Below are positions 27,263 to 36,136 of a stretch of 64,000 bases of DNA, in pieces. Both the position numbers and the translations under genes were made by a program. This DNA is from Pseudomonadota bacterium. GTDB lineage: Bacteria; Campylobacterota; Campylobacteria; Campylobacterales; Sulfurospirillaceae. The stretch lies in contig JAGDMU010000006.1 of assembly GCA_017860615.1 (NCBI GenBank), positions 186,001 through 250,000 of the forward strand, written 5' to 3'. The notes under the pieces were generated by a model. The model was not told the origin of the DNA, ran no database searches, and worked only from the letters and a program-made list of their open reading frames with translations. The first letter of the stretch is position 1; each line of letters starts with the position of its first letter.

Positions 27263-28948
27263 CTAGTTCTCTAAATGAAGTAGTTGATCTTCTAAAATTT
27301 CCAATGTTAAATTTTCATTGGTATCAAGCTCAATGTGCTGATACTGCATGATAAGTCCATATTTACTGAGCAATTGATCGACGGCATCGTAATTTTGTCT
27401 ATTTTCTTTGACATGTAGAACTAAAAAATTGTCACTGTATGCTCTGACTATAATCGCTTCAGGATACATCATTTCGATTGTTTTGGCAATTAAAGACAAA
27501 AATTCATCGCCTTTTTTCCAACCATATTTTTTATTGTACATGGCAAAATTGGTACAGTTGAGATGATCAATGCTGAGCATTTTATACTGACAATCACTGG
27601 CATGGGCAAACATAAATTTGAGATAATTGACGTTGTAAAAGCCCGTGAGTTGATCGCGGAAATAGTACGAAAAGCGCATCTCTTCAAGCAAGTCTTTAGG
27701 CATCTGTGTCGTCTCTTCAGGAAGCGTAACCTCTGCAAAAACTTCTATAGCAACATCAATAATAAAAGCGTTGAACTGTTTGCCTTTCTCTTCTTTCAAT
27801 ATAGCAAATGCCTCTTCACGGCTGAGACTTTTACGATACGCCCTATTCGTGGTCATCGCATCAAAAGCATCGGCTACAGCAATAATTTGTGAGAAAAAAG
27901 GAATTTGTTCCGCTTTCAGTCCTTGGGGATACCCTCCTCCATCATAATGCTCATGATGGTGCAATACCACATGCGCTAACAAGCTAAAAGGCTCACGAGA
28001 GAGAAGCTCATAACTTGCAGTCACATGACGTTTGATAAGCGAATACTCAATGGATGTTAACTTATCAGGTTTAAGTAAAATAGCATCAGGAATTTCAATC
28101 TTTCCAATATCATGAAGCATCCCTGCTTTATAGATAAAATCAACATCATCACTGCTATAGCCCATTGCCACAACAAGCATTTTAGAATACTCCGCTACCC
28201 TTTGACTGTGCCCTGCCGTATAGCTGTCACGCTTTTCCATCATATCAACCAGCGCGTACATACTCTCTTCATACATCTTCGTTTTTTCGTTCAGATAGTT
28301 GCGTCCACGAGCATGAATCCACCAAATCGCAAAAAGACCCAAAAACCATGTCCCAAGATAGGTTACAATGAGAAAATAAAAACTTTGAGGATTGGCCTTA
28401 AGAAATGCTGGTACTTGCATCTGGATCGTTGTGTAACCTAGCAAGTCACCTATCGCTGATTCTTTATGGACATGACACGAAATACATGCCTTATTGGCAA
28501 ACATAGGTTTCACATAAAAAAGATATTTCGTGCCCTCATTTTCATAAATAGCAAAACTATCATGGCGTTTTTCTTTAACATCGTGAAAAGCTTTTTTAAT
28601 AGAAGGTTTTAAAGCAGAATGCGTAAAATCTTTGGAAACAGGCGCAATGTCAAATTCCATATTGCTCTGTTTTGCAAGGAGTGCTAAAAGATCTTTGAGA
28701 GAAAAATTTGTTCGAAAATTATAACGTTCATCATCACTCATCGCTTTTGCTTTTTGCTCATAGACCCAAAAAACAAAGGCAAGAGACTCTTCGGCTACAC
28801 CTTTGATTCGTTCTAACGAGTTTTCTTCGATGTGCTTTTCTTCGTTATAAAATTGATACACCACAAAAACTGTTGTTAAAAGTGTCCAGAAGATTGTTAA
28901 TAAAATAGCAATTTGTTTAAAATATTTAATACGTTTGCTTACTGACAT
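27263..28948 (-). CDS. Membrane heme-sensor HD-GYP phosphodiesterase with degenerate GGDEF tail
   Basis: 561 residues. A membrane helix at about 12-32 is followed by a periplasmic DUF3365 (Tll0287-like) domain with a c-type heme motif, CISCH at 155-159, then a second helix (FLIVTYLGTWFLGLFAIWW) near 190-210. Next comes an HD-GYP domain with intact signature residues: HSQRVAEY, MLHDIGKIEIPD, HHEHYDGGGYP, AVADAFDAMTTNRAYR. The C-terminal 130 residues resemble a GGDEF domain (FRDQLTGFYNVNYLKFMF) whose active loop reads YSDNF, so cyclase activity is unlikely. It probably breaks down c-di-GMP in response to redox state or a gas bound at heme. Confidence 0.9.
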   Translation of the reverse strand: MSVSKRIKYFKQIAILLTIFWTLLTTVFVVYQFYNEEKHIEENSLERIKGVAEESLAFVFWVYEQKAKAMSDDERYNFRTNFSLKDLLALLAKQSNMEFDIAPVSKDFTHSALKPSIKKAFHDVKEKRHDSFAIYENEGTKYLFYVKPMFANKACISCHVHKESAIGDLLGYTTIQMQVPAFLKANPQSFYFLIVTYLGTWFLGLFAIWWIHARGRNYLNEKTKMYEESMYALVDMMEKRDSYTAGHSQRVAEYSKMLVVAMGYSSDDVDFIYKAGMLHDIGKIEIPDAILLKPDKLTSIEYSLIKRHVTASYELLSREPFSLLAHVVLHHHEHYDGGGYPQGLKAEQIPFFSQIIAVADAFDAMTTNRAYRKSLSREEAFAILKEEKGKQFNAFIIDVAIEVFAEVTLPEETTQMPKDLLEEMRFSYYFRDQLTGFYNVNYLKFMFAHASDCQYKMLSIDHLNCTNFAMYNKKYGWKKGDEFLSLIAKTIEMMYPEAIIVRAYSDNFLVLHVKENRQNYDAVDQLLSKYGLIMQYQHIELDTNENLTLEILEDQLLHLEN

Positions 28949-29034
28949 CTTTTTTGGTAATCTTTTCTTTATATAGTTAAAATAATTTAACTTATTATGC
29001 CAAAATTAACCTTAACGAACTATTGCAGAAGAAA

Positions 29035-29067
29035 AGTGAAAGGCACACTAAAAAGTGTGCTTTCACT
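29035..29067 (-). terminator. Terminator after glyS
   Basis: AGTGAAAGG-CACAC (29035-29048) pairs with GTGTGCTTTCACT (29055-29067), with one bulged G. On the minus strand the stem is followed by a T-rich tract (CACTTTTCTTC), ten bases beyond the glyS stop. Confidence 0.75.
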
Positions 29068-29077
29068 CTAAAAGAAG

Positions 29078-31045
29078 TTAAATACTGATCTCTTTAATAT
29101 CAGCAATTGATTTAAACGCATTGTAAATCGAAGCGATGAGATTTTGACGATTGGCTCTTACATTTAAATCTTCCGTATTCACCATAACGTTGTCAAAGAA
29201 CGCATCGATTTGTGGCTTGAGAGCAAACAATGCGTCAAGATTCTCTTCAAAAGAGTTATATGTTTTAGCGGTAACGGCTTTGAAAGCGCTGTAAAGCTCT
29301 TTTTCATAGCTGTTATCAAAGAGTTTTTCATCGTCTTGAACAATGCTTGCAAGAGCTTTAATCTTTTGAGAAAGCTTCACAATCTCACGTTCGCCACTGT
29401 TAATTACTGCGCTGATGATAGAAGGATTGACATCAAAGAACTGGTACATTCTCTCTAAGAAGAATGTTTCTAAAACGTTAAAGTCAAAGCTTTTATATGA
29501 TTGACTCAAGGCGAAAAGATCTTTTTTGATGTCAAACACAATCCCTTGATCGAGTACAATTTTAACAATACCATTTACGGCTCTACGAAGCGCGTAAGGG
29601 TCTTTATTACCTGTTGGGATTTTGTCAATGCTGAAAAGCGCAATCAATGAATCAAGTTTGTATGCAAGCGCAACAATGGCACTAAAAAGGGTACTTGGAA
29701 GCGCACTCTCTTCTGAATTTGGCAGATACTGCTCTTTAAGTGCAAGTGCAAAGAGTTCATCTTCACCCGAAGTGGTCGCATAGTAGTAACCCATCAAGCC
29801 TTGAAGCTCTGTAAATTCGTACACCATTTCACTTAAAAGATCACTTTTGCTGTACATGACGGATTTATCCATCAGCGCTTGTAAACTCGAAGCATTAAGG
29901 CGAGCGTTTTGGGCTAGCAGTGCTGTTTGGTATTTGTTGGTTAAGTACGTCGCTATCGCTTTTTCACGAAGTTCTTTATCAAGGAGTGAGCCTAAGCCAT
30001 CAAGATACGTAATGTCTTTAAGCCCTTCATAGCTAAGACCATGTTTAAGGTCATTGTCCAAGAAGAACAGTGCATCGCTTAAACGTGCGCGAAGGACTTT
30101 TTCATTACCTCTAACAATTAAGTCATAATCATCGCTAATCGCGTTCGAAACCACGATGAAACGATTTGTCAGCTTGCCATCTTTAAAGACAGGAAAATAA
30201 CGTTGGTTCTCTTTCATCGAAGTGATGATGACTTCAGGTGGAAGGCGTAAAAATCGCTCTTCAAAACTACCAATAAGTGCCTTTGGATACTCAGTAATCG
30301 CCACAACTTCCGCTAAAAGGTCTTCATCAATCTCAATATGAATGCCCTCTTTTTTCTCAATCGCTTTAAAATCATTTAAAATAATCTCTTCACGTTTTGT
30401 AGGGTAAAGCACAACACCACGCTCAGCGAGTCTATCAAAATAATCTCCTGCAAACATATAGGCAAATGGCTCATAAGAGATGGTTCTGTGTGGGTAGGAA
30501 AACGGCGTGGATTCGATGCCAAAAAGTGAGAAAGGAACATGCTCATCACCTAACATACAGCCAAACCAACGAATCGGACGGATGAAACTCTCTTCCAAAA
30601 AGCCCCAACGCATGGACTTTCCAAAATTAAGCCCTTTGATAAAACTCTCAATCATTGCCTGAAGAAGGTTTTTTGAGCTTTGTCCCGCAATGGTTTTTTT
30701 ATAGTAAAGAACCTCTTTGCCATCTTTTTGAGCGTGTGAAACTTGAGTAAAATCAACACCACACTTCTTAGCAAATCCAAGTGCAGCGGGAGTTGGCTCA
30801 CCATCTTTAAGTGCAACACTTAGAGGTGCTCCAAAAAATTCCTCTTCACGCTCAGCTTGCTGTGTGGGAAATGCCTCATGCCAGAGGACTAAACGACGTG
30901 GTGTGTAGTAAAATTTAAACTCACACGCAAGCGCATTTTTCTCTAAAATATCAAGCCATAATGTTTCAATATTGGGGAGTTCTTTTAAAAAAGGGATCGC
31001 AGGAAGCTCTTCTACACCTATTTCTATCAAAAGGGGTTTGATCAT
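29078..31045 (-). CDS. glyS: Glycyl-tRNA synthetase beta subunit
   Basis: Beta chain of the tetrameric bacterial enzyme that charges tRNA-Gly; it supplies tRNA binding and proofreading-like domains. 655 residues. It opens with LLIEIGVEELPA, the signature of the family, followed by YYTPRRLVLW, GKSMRWGF, FIRPIRWF, FPHRTISYEP-like residues and LPPEVIITSMKENQRYFPV. Late in the chain, PTGNKDPYALRRAVNGIV is diagnostic. It is in an ATGA overlap with the small DUF2892 gene upstream. The alpha subunit glyQ is not in the window, as is common in this class where the two are unlinked. Confidence 0.97.
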   Translation of the reverse strand: MIKPLLIEIGVEELPAIPFLKELPNIETLWLDILEKNALACEFKFYYTPRRLVLWHEAFPTQQAEREEEFFGAPLSVALKDGEPTPAALGFAKKCGVDFTQVSHAQKDGKEVLYYKKTIAGQSSKNLLQAMIESFIKGLNFGKSMRWGFLEESFIRPIRWFGCMLGDEHVPFSLFGIESTPFSYPHRTISYEPFAYMFAGDYFDRLAERGVVLYPTKREEIILNDFKAIEKKEGIHIEIDEDLLAEVVAITEYPKALIGSFEERFLRLPPEVIITSMKENQRYFPVFKDGKLTNRFIVVSNAISDDYDLIVRGNEKVLRARLSDALFFLDNDLKHGLSYEGLKDITYLDGLGSLLDKELREKAIATYLTNKYQTALLAQNARLNASSLQALMDKSVMYSKSDLLSEMVYEFTELQGLMGYYYATTSGEDELFALALKEQYLPNSEESALPSTLFSAIVALAYKLDSLIALFSIDKIPTGNKDPYALRRAVNGIVKIVLDQGIVFDIKKDLFALSQSYKSFDFNVLETFFLERMYQFFDVNPSIISAVINSGEREIVKLSQKIKALASIVQDDEKLFDNSYEKELYSAFKAVTAKTYNSFEENLDALFALKPQIDAFFDNVMVNTEDLNVRANRQNLIASIYNAFKSIADIKEISI

Positions 31046-31305
31046 TGATTGACCTTTACATGTAAATAATTTGACTCTATTTTAACCAAAGAGAGGTTAA
31101 ATCGTCCTTTTACATTACAGTGACCAACAAGCTTGGTGAAAAGCCAAATAGAAGGACAAAAATCGGTAATAGCCCAAATCACGATCATCGCGATGACAAA
31201 GCCTAGCAACATTGTGCCGTAAACTGAACCTGCGCTCATTAAACAGCAAGCGATAAACAAGACAACTGCCAGCATCAAACGTTGGAGTTTTTCAGCACAG
31301 ATCAT
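31042..31305 (-). CDS. Small DUF2892 (YgaP-like) inner-membrane protein
   Basis: 87 residues with two hydrophobic helices (LMLAVVLFIACCLMSAG and GTMLLGFVIAMIVIWAI) followed by TDFCPSIWLFTKLVG, the typical end of the DUF2892 membrane domain. The last 25 residues are a polar tail unlike most family members. Function is unknown; in YgaP this domain anchors a rhodanese. The start follows AAAGGATTCAGA, and the stop overlaps the glyS start by 4 bp, so it leads the glyS operon. Confidence 0.85.
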   Translation of the reverse strand: MICAEKLQRLMLAVVLFIACCLMSAGSVYGTMLLGFVIAMIVIWAITDFCPSIWLFTKLVGHCNVKGRFNLSLVKIESNYLHVKVNQ

Positions 31306-31378
31306 TCTGAATCCTTTATGATTAATATAATATAGAACTATAAAAATAAAGGGCTTAAAAAAGTGTTATATTTGGGAC

Positions 31379-32314
31379 TTAATCATTTAATGTATGGAAA
31401 ATCGCAGTTATCGGAAAGTGGTCAGAGAAGCCAATACCTTGGTGTACACCTCGTCCTCTGTTGCTAATTTGCCACCTATTAGGATTGCCATTGTCATCTA
31501 ACATATACGGTCGAATAAAAACAGTGAAAGAGGCTGGTTTATACTCTATCCCCTTATGGTTCAAGAGTGTTTTAGGGATAATAATATGATCCAGCGTATT
31601 TTTTTGTTTACCATAGCTATGAGAATAACGCTTATCCTGAGGTAGATCATACCAGAGATTGTACAAAAGTGCATTTTTATCACCTGCTTGTAAAAAGGTC
31701 ACAAGTCCCATCCCCCAATGCCCTTTTTGTTCTTGGTAAGGGGAGTTAAAATCACCTAATAGAATATATTCGCGATTACTCTCTTTTTCTAAAACGTTAT
31801 GCAGCGTTTTGGCATACAGTAAACGCTCATCTTCTTTTTCAACATAAGCAGGCCAATGATTGATGTAGAGATCAAGTGGTTTATTTTCAACAGTAACGGT
31901 AATACGGTGAATCCCTCTAGCCTGATCGGGCAGCGTAATGGTAGAACTTTTTTCAATAGGAAAACGTGATAGAAGCGCTGTCTCGATAGAAACGCGCCCT
32001 TTTTTTGAAGGAAAGAAAATGTAAGGATACGCTCTCGCTCCTAATGCAACATTGAGCCTTTGAAGCACTACTTTGTTTTCGACTTCTGCTAAAGCGATAA
32101 TGTCGGCATCCATATCGGAAATCACCCGTGCGAGGTGCGCAATTTTAATCTGTAGCATCGCTTCATTCCAGCCATGCTTGTTATGAGGAACGTACTCTTC
32201 GTATTCGTTACCTTCTTTTTGGGCATCGAAAAGGTTTTCGACGTTATAAGTTGCCACTTTAAACTCTAACGCACACAGTAGAAACGGAATAAACAGTAGA
32301 CTCCAACGAATCAA
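31379..32314 (-). CDS. Exported endonuclease/exonuclease/phosphatase family protein
   Basis: 311 residues. A hydrophobic N-terminus (SLLFIPFLLCAL) acts as a signal peptide, placing the enzyme in the periplasm. EEP-fold motifs follow: VATYNVENLFD, DIIALAEVENK, YINHWPAY, LLGDFNSPY and, at the end, GFSDHFPITA with the catalytic Asp-His. The fold covers nucleases and phosphodiesterases; an exported form could be a DNase. The start is a TTG at 32312-32314, eight or so bases after AGAGGA. It follows the carbonic anhydrase gene by 16 bp. Confidence 0.87.
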   Translation of the reverse strand: MIRWSLLFIPFLLCALEFKVATYNVENLFDAQKEGNEYEEYVPHNKHGWNEAMLQIKIAHLARVISDMDADIIALAEVENKVVLQRLNVALGARAYPYIFFPSKKGRVSIETALLSRFPIEKSSTITLPDQARGIHRITVTVENKPLDLYINHWPAYVEKEDERLLYAKTLHNVLEKESNREYILLGDFNSPYQEQKGHWGMGLVTFLQAGDKNALLYNLWYDLPQDKRYSHSYGKQKNTLDHIIIPKTLLNHKGIEYKPASFTVFIRPYMLDDNGNPNRWQISNRGRGVHQGIGFSDHFPITAIFHTLND

Positions 32315-32330
32315 TTTTTATTTCCTCTCA

Positions 32331-32978
32331 TTAATTTTCACTGCCGATCATAGGCTCAAACTCACCCGATTCAGTATTAAAGTATTCTAGCTCGCCTGTT
32401 TCTAGGTGATAATACCAAGACCTTATAAAAAGTTCACCCGCATGAACACGACGCTCAACATCAGGATACGTTAGAAGATTTTTCGATTGAAAGAGCAATG
32501 AAATTTTTTCCGTAAGCTCCAATCGCTCAGATTGCGAGACATGTTGGCTGATTAGTTTTTGTGTGACATAATTTTTAGCATCAAGCCCCAATTCAAGCCA
32601 TTTTTTAACATGCACTAAATTGATATCTGTAATCTTCGTGTACATCGTCTCAATAGCCCCACAATGCGAATGCCCGCAGATGATGATGTCCGTTACTCCT
32701 AAAACCGAAACCGCATACTCAATTCCCGCGGCTGTTGCATGAAAGTCATTGTCAGGGGCAAAGGGAGGAACAAAATTACCAATATTGCGAAGCACAAAAA
32801 GTTCTCCAGGTGCAGAGTTTGTGATCAAGGAAGGATCAACCCTCGAATCACTACACGCGATAAACAAAACCTTTGGATGTTGACCATTTTTCACAAGATC
32901 CAAAAATTTATTTTCGTACTTTTTGAATTTAGTATCTTTAAACTTTTCATATCCACTAATCAGCTCGGCTATCTTCAT
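32331..32978 (-). CDS. Beta-class carbonic anhydrase
   Basis: Interconverts CO2 and bicarbonate. 215 residues starting at the ATG at 32978 (GGAGGG six bases upstream; a TTG one codon earlier is less likely). Zinc ligands C42, H103 and C106 with the D44-R46 dyad are seen in ACSDSRVDP and CGHSHCGAI. Cytoplasmic, with no signal peptide. A minus-strand TATAAT at 33013-33008 lies about 30 bp upstream. It probably supplies bicarbonate to carboxylases. The EEP gene follows closely. Confidence 0.95.
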   Translation of the reverse strand: MKIAELISGYEKFKDTKFKKYENKFLDLVKNGQHPKVLFIACSDSRVDPSLITNSAPGELFVLRNIGNFVPPFAPDNDFHATAAGIEYAVSVLGVTDIIICGHSHCGAIETMYTKITDINLVHVKKWLELGLDAKNYVTQKLISQHVSQSERLELTEKISLLFQSKNLLTYPDVERRVHAGELFIRSWYYHLETGELEYFNTESGEFEPMIGSEN

Positions 32979-33007
32979 CAACCACCCTCCAGAGTTTTAG
33001 ATGGCTA

Positions 33008-33013
33008 ATTATA
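33008..33013 (-). promoter_or_regulatory. Probable -10 box for carbonic anhydrase
   Basis: Minus-strand TATAAT, 30 bp before the ATG at 32978. This puts the transcript start within about 25 bases of the gene, so the folded block further upstream is not needed as its leader. Confidence 0.5.
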
Positions 33014-33062
33014 GTGAATCTGCATGAAAAAGAAATTACAAGCACAAAAATATTCAAACACG

Positions 33063-33170
33063 CTTTTAAAGCAAAGCTCTAAAAGCTAAGTTAACACTGG
33101 GTTCTCTTCGGCAGAGAGCCCACGCACCTTTGGTACTTTAACTTCTTTCAAACTTAGTTTTGTAAGAAGT
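33063..33170. other. Unexplained strongly folded intergenic segment
   Basis: Three stems within 110 bp: 33063-33072 with 33076-33085 (10 bp, one mismatch); 33099-33107 with 33113-33121 (9 bp, one G-T, loop TCGGC); and 33141-33152 with 33159-33170 (ACTTCTT/AAGAAGT plus CAAA/TTTG). AAGTTAA at 33088-33094 can also pair with TTAACTT at 33138-33144, which would exclude the third stem. A minus-strand TATACT (33178-33173) could start a transcript through the block. It matches no riboswitch or small RNA that I can name. Confidence 0.5.
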
Positions 33171-33174
33171 CTAG

Positions 33175-33180
33175 TATAAT
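33175..33180 (+). promoter_or_regulatory. Probable -10 box for ppnP
   Basis: A perfect TATAAT, 32 bp before the ATG at 33213, with AAAGGGA as ribosome site. A 7+4-bp dyad (33141-33170) covers its -35 region and could be an operator. Confidence 0.6.
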
Positions 33181-33212
33181 TACGTCATCACTTAATCATA
33201 TAAAGGGAAAAA

Positions 33213-33524
33213 ATGGAATTTAAAAATGTTGCTGTAAAGAAAAAAGCGAACGTTTATTTTGATGGCAAAGTTGTCAGCTATACGCTTACATTTGAAGATG
33301 GATCAACCAAAACACTCGGTTTCATGCAAGTAGGAGACTATACGTTTAACACAGGTGCAGCAGAGATTATGGAGTTTTTTAGTGGAGAACTAACCGTAGA
33401 ACTCCCCACGCAAAAAGAACCCCTTGTCATTCACGGGCAAGCGACGTTTGAAGTGCCTGCAAATTCAAGCTTTACGTTACATGTAACCTCTATTGCGGGC
33501 TACTGTTGTTCTTTTGTACGATAA
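33213..33524 (+). CDS. ppnP: Pyrimidine/purine nucleoside phosphorylase PpnP
   Basis: 103-residue cupin of the former DUF1255 (YaiE) family, which phosphorolyses many nucleosides to base plus ribose-1-phosphate. Typical sequence: VAVKKKANVYFDGKVVSYTL, LGFMQVGDYTF, AAEIMEFFSGELTVELP, and FEVPANSSFTLHV. Cytoplasmic. Its own promoter lies at 33175. Its 3' end overlaps the end of the convergent GGDEF-EAL gene by 35 bp, so the shared sequence codes on both strands. Confidence 0.94.
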   Translation: MEFKNVAVKKKANVYFDGKVVSYTLTFEDGSTKTLGFMQVGDYTFNTGAAEIMEFFSGELTVELPTQKEPLVIHGQATFEVPANSSFTLHVTSIAGYCCSFVR

Positions 33525-36102
33525 GTTCAGGTTGTCGTAACAACGCTTCAAGATCCGTTACGCATAAGGGTTTACTAAAGTAATACCCTTGTGCTTCATC
33601 GCATCCATTTTCTTTCAAAAAGTCTAACTGCTCTTTCGTTTCAACACCTTCAGCAATGGTCTTAAGCCCCAAGCTCTTACCTAATGCAATAATCGTTTTG
33701 ACGATTTCACGATCCTCTGGGTCAACCGAAATATCGCGAATAAAGCTTTGATCAATTTTGAGTTTATACACTTTAAATCGCTTCAAATAACTCAAAGAGG
33801 AGTACCCTGTCCCAAAGTCATCAATACTAAGGCGTATCCCTTTCTGAGAGAGCTCATTCATCGTCTCAATCGCGTGAAGAGGGTTTTGTGCTGCAACACT
33901 CTCGGTGAGTTCAATCTCCAAATACCACGGTGGAAGTTTCACTTCATCGATGATGGTGCTGACAAGTTTGGAGAGATGCGCGTGGTGAAACTGCACTGCG
34001 GAGAGATTGACTGACACACTCATGGCTGGAAAACCCATATCCATCCATTGCTTCATACGTGTTGCTGCTGTGCGCATTACCCATTCGCCAATTAATAGTA
34101 TCTGTCCGCTCTCTTCAGCAATCGGTATAAACTCTACAGGTGAAATCATGCCAAACTCTGGATGATGCCACCTTATGAGCGCTTCAACCCCTATAATTTT
34201 TCCATCACTAAGAGATATTTGAGGTTGATAATGCAAACTCAACTCTCCTCTGCTATGCGCATAGCGAAGGGCATTTTCAAGGCTTAAAATACGAGCCGAG
34301 CGCGTTTGAATCTCCGAAGTAAAGAAGCGATAATTGTTTCTTCCATTTTGTTTAGCTAAATACATTGCAGCGTCCGCACATTTAAAGAGCGTATCACTAT
34401 CTTTACCATCATTTGGGTAAAGCGCTATACCAATAGATGCTGTGATAATAAGTTCATTTTCTTCCAATTTGATAGGCTGTTCTATGGATTGAAGCAGTCT
34501 TTTTGCCATATGGGCGGCATCATCGACACTGACGCCTGGCAAAATAACCACAAACTCATCACCACCTTGGCGAGAGAGTGTATCGACTTGGCGTAGAAGT
34601 GCTTTTAAGCGTTTAGAAACTTTGACCAACAATTCATCGCCTATGGCATGTCCTAAGGTATCATTGATGTTTTTGAAATGGTCGAAATCAATAAAAAGTA
34701 CTGCCAACTGCTCATTTTGGCGCTCGACAATGCTAAGATCATGTTCAATACGAAGACGTAGCTGGAGTTTATTGGGCAGGGATGTGAGAGGATCAAAGTA
34801 CTCTAATTTTTGGATTTTCTCTTCATTTTCTTTGCGTACTGTAATATCACGTGAAATCCCAAGAACGCCTAAAAGTTGGTTCTTCTGATCATACACAGGC
34901 GTCTTTATCGTTTCAAAAAGCCCATTATAGCCATCTTCCTTAAAACTAAGTTCTTCTTCATTACGAACAGGCTCTTTGGCATCCATCGCAATAATATCGT
35001 GTGTTCTAAAAAAATCTGCAAGTTGATATTCCACAAAATCATAATCGCTTTTACCCACAATATCTTTCTCTTTTGCACCAAAAAAACGCTCAAAAGCTTT
35101 ATTACAAAAAAGATAAATACCATTAGGGTCTTTGAGCCAAATGAGATCGGGGATAGCATCTAAAAGCACTTCTAATTGGCGCTCTAGAATATTTTTTTCA
35201 CCAGTGGTCTGTACCACTTTGGATTCAAGTGCCACTTTAGCAATTTTAAGCTCCATCAACAACTTTGCCATATAAGCAAGCATCAAGGCAAACACTAAAG
35301 CGATAAGCTCACGTAACATAAAAACCATAGGGCTGCCCCACCCTTGTGTAGGCGCCAATGTAATTGTCCACGAACCATTTGGAACTTCAAACGTATATTC
35401 AACAGGGTCAATCTGTTGGGTATGTGTAGACTGTAATATAATCTGTTTTTCTTTGCTATCAGGATGCATCCGCCATACACTATAGGAGAGTCCATCATGC
35501 TCGAGTTGTGCGATTTTAGAATGGTCAAAGATCTCTGAGACACGAATGACCGCTAAAACAAAACCCCAAAAGTTCTCCTTGTTGGTATTGTTTTCAAAAA
35601 CAGGCAAACGACCTACCAACCCAATGCCACCTTGGACCAATTCTAAAGGTCCTGCTAGGGTTAGTTTTCCGCTATCTCGCGCCAAAAAAGACTCTTTATT
35701 TTGCGTTTTGGCTTCAAACAGATTTAGCCCTAATGCTTTTTCATTGCCTGCAAGAGGTGCTACTTGCTGAATAATCCCACGAGGAGCAATCGCAAGCTCA
35801 ATCACACCAGGATACGAAGGTAAAATTTCTCTTGCAATCTCTTCAAAATTGCGAATAAATCCACCATCATTTTGAGTCAGTAATGCTTGCAATGTATACG
35901 TTGAAGAGAGTGCGCGATCGAGGTTAAATTTGATATCATAGCTGTAATTAGCCGCAGTGGTATAGACATGTGCACGCTCTTTTTCGGACTCTAAGGTGTG
36001 TAAATTAAAAAGAGAAAAAGAGAGCAGAGAAAAAGAGAGTACAAAAACAACCACTAAAATTGTTTTGGGATCGCGTAATTGAAGTTTTGCTGATCTATTC
36101 AC
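33490..36102 (-). CDS. Membrane CHASE-PAS-GGDEF-EAL c-di-GMP enzyme
   Basis: 870 residues. A membrane helix at 15-33, a periplasmic CHASE-like domain (LPSYPGVIELAIAPRGII, LLTQNDGGFIRNF), a second helix near 265-285, a PAS domain (LLDAIPDLIWLKDPNGIYLF), then GGDEF with an intact RQGGDEFVVIL, then EAL with GVEALIRWHHPEFG, DFGTGYSSLSYLK and TIAEGVET. Both output domains look catalytically complete, so it may make or degrade c-di-GMP depending on signal. The start is a GTG with AAGAGGGGGA upstream. With the HD-GYP protein, the window holds two c-di-GMP enzymes. The end overlaps ppnP by 35 bp. Confidence 0.93.
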   Translation of the reverse strand: MNRSAKLQLRDPKTILVVVFVLSFSLLSFSLFNLHTLESEKERAHVYTTAANYSYDIKFNLDRALSSTYTLQALLTQNDGGFIRNFEEIAREILPSYPGVIELAIAPRGIIQQVAPLAGNEKALGLNLFEAKTQNKESFLARDSGKLTLAGPLELVQGGIGLVGRLPVFENNTNKENFWGFVLAVIRVSEIFDHSKIAQLEHDGLSYSVWRMHPDSKEKQIILQSTHTQQIDPVEYTFEVPNGSWTITLAPTQGWGSPMVFMLRELIALVFALMLAYMAKLLMELKIAKVALESKVVQTTGEKNILERQLEVLLDAIPDLIWLKDPNGIYLFCNKAFERFFGAKEKDIVGKSDYDFVEYQLADFFRTHDIIAMDAKEPVRNEEELSFKEDGYNGLFETIKTPVYDQKNQLLGVLGISRDITVRKENEEKIQKLEYFDPLTSLPNKLQLRLRIEHDLSIVERQNEQLAVLFIDFDHFKNINDTLGHAIGDELLVKVSKRLKALLRQVDTLSRQGGDEFVVILPGVSVDDAAHMAKRLLQSIEQPIKLEENELIITASIGIALYPNDGKDSDTLFKCADAAMYLAKQNGRNNYRFFTSEIQTRSARILSLENALRYAHSRGELSLHYQPQISLSDGKIIGVEALIRWHHPEFGMISPVEFIPIAEESGQILLIGEWVMRTAATRMKQWMDMGFPAMSVSVNLSAVQFHHAHLSKLVSTIIDEVKLPPWYLEIELTESVAAQNPLHAIETMNELSQKGIRLSIDDFGTGYSSLSYLKRFKVYKLKIDQSFIRDISVDPEDREIVKTIIALGKSLGLKTIAEGVETKEQLDFLKENGCDEAQGYYFSKPLCVTDLEALLRQPELIVQKNNSSPQ

Positions 36103-36136
36103 ACAGTCCCCCTCTTCTTAAGCTATAATTATTGTA

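Noticed and set aside
31379-32314. Linking the exported EEP nuclease and carbonic anhydrase into one functional system
   Set aside because: They are adjacent, but no shared pathway is known and the 16-bp gap alone is weak evidence.
33063-33170. Reading the folded block as a c-di-GMP (GEMM), TPP or other known riboswitch
   Set aside because: A short CACGCAC resembles part of GEMM, but the rest of the core is absent; it is kept as unexplained instead.
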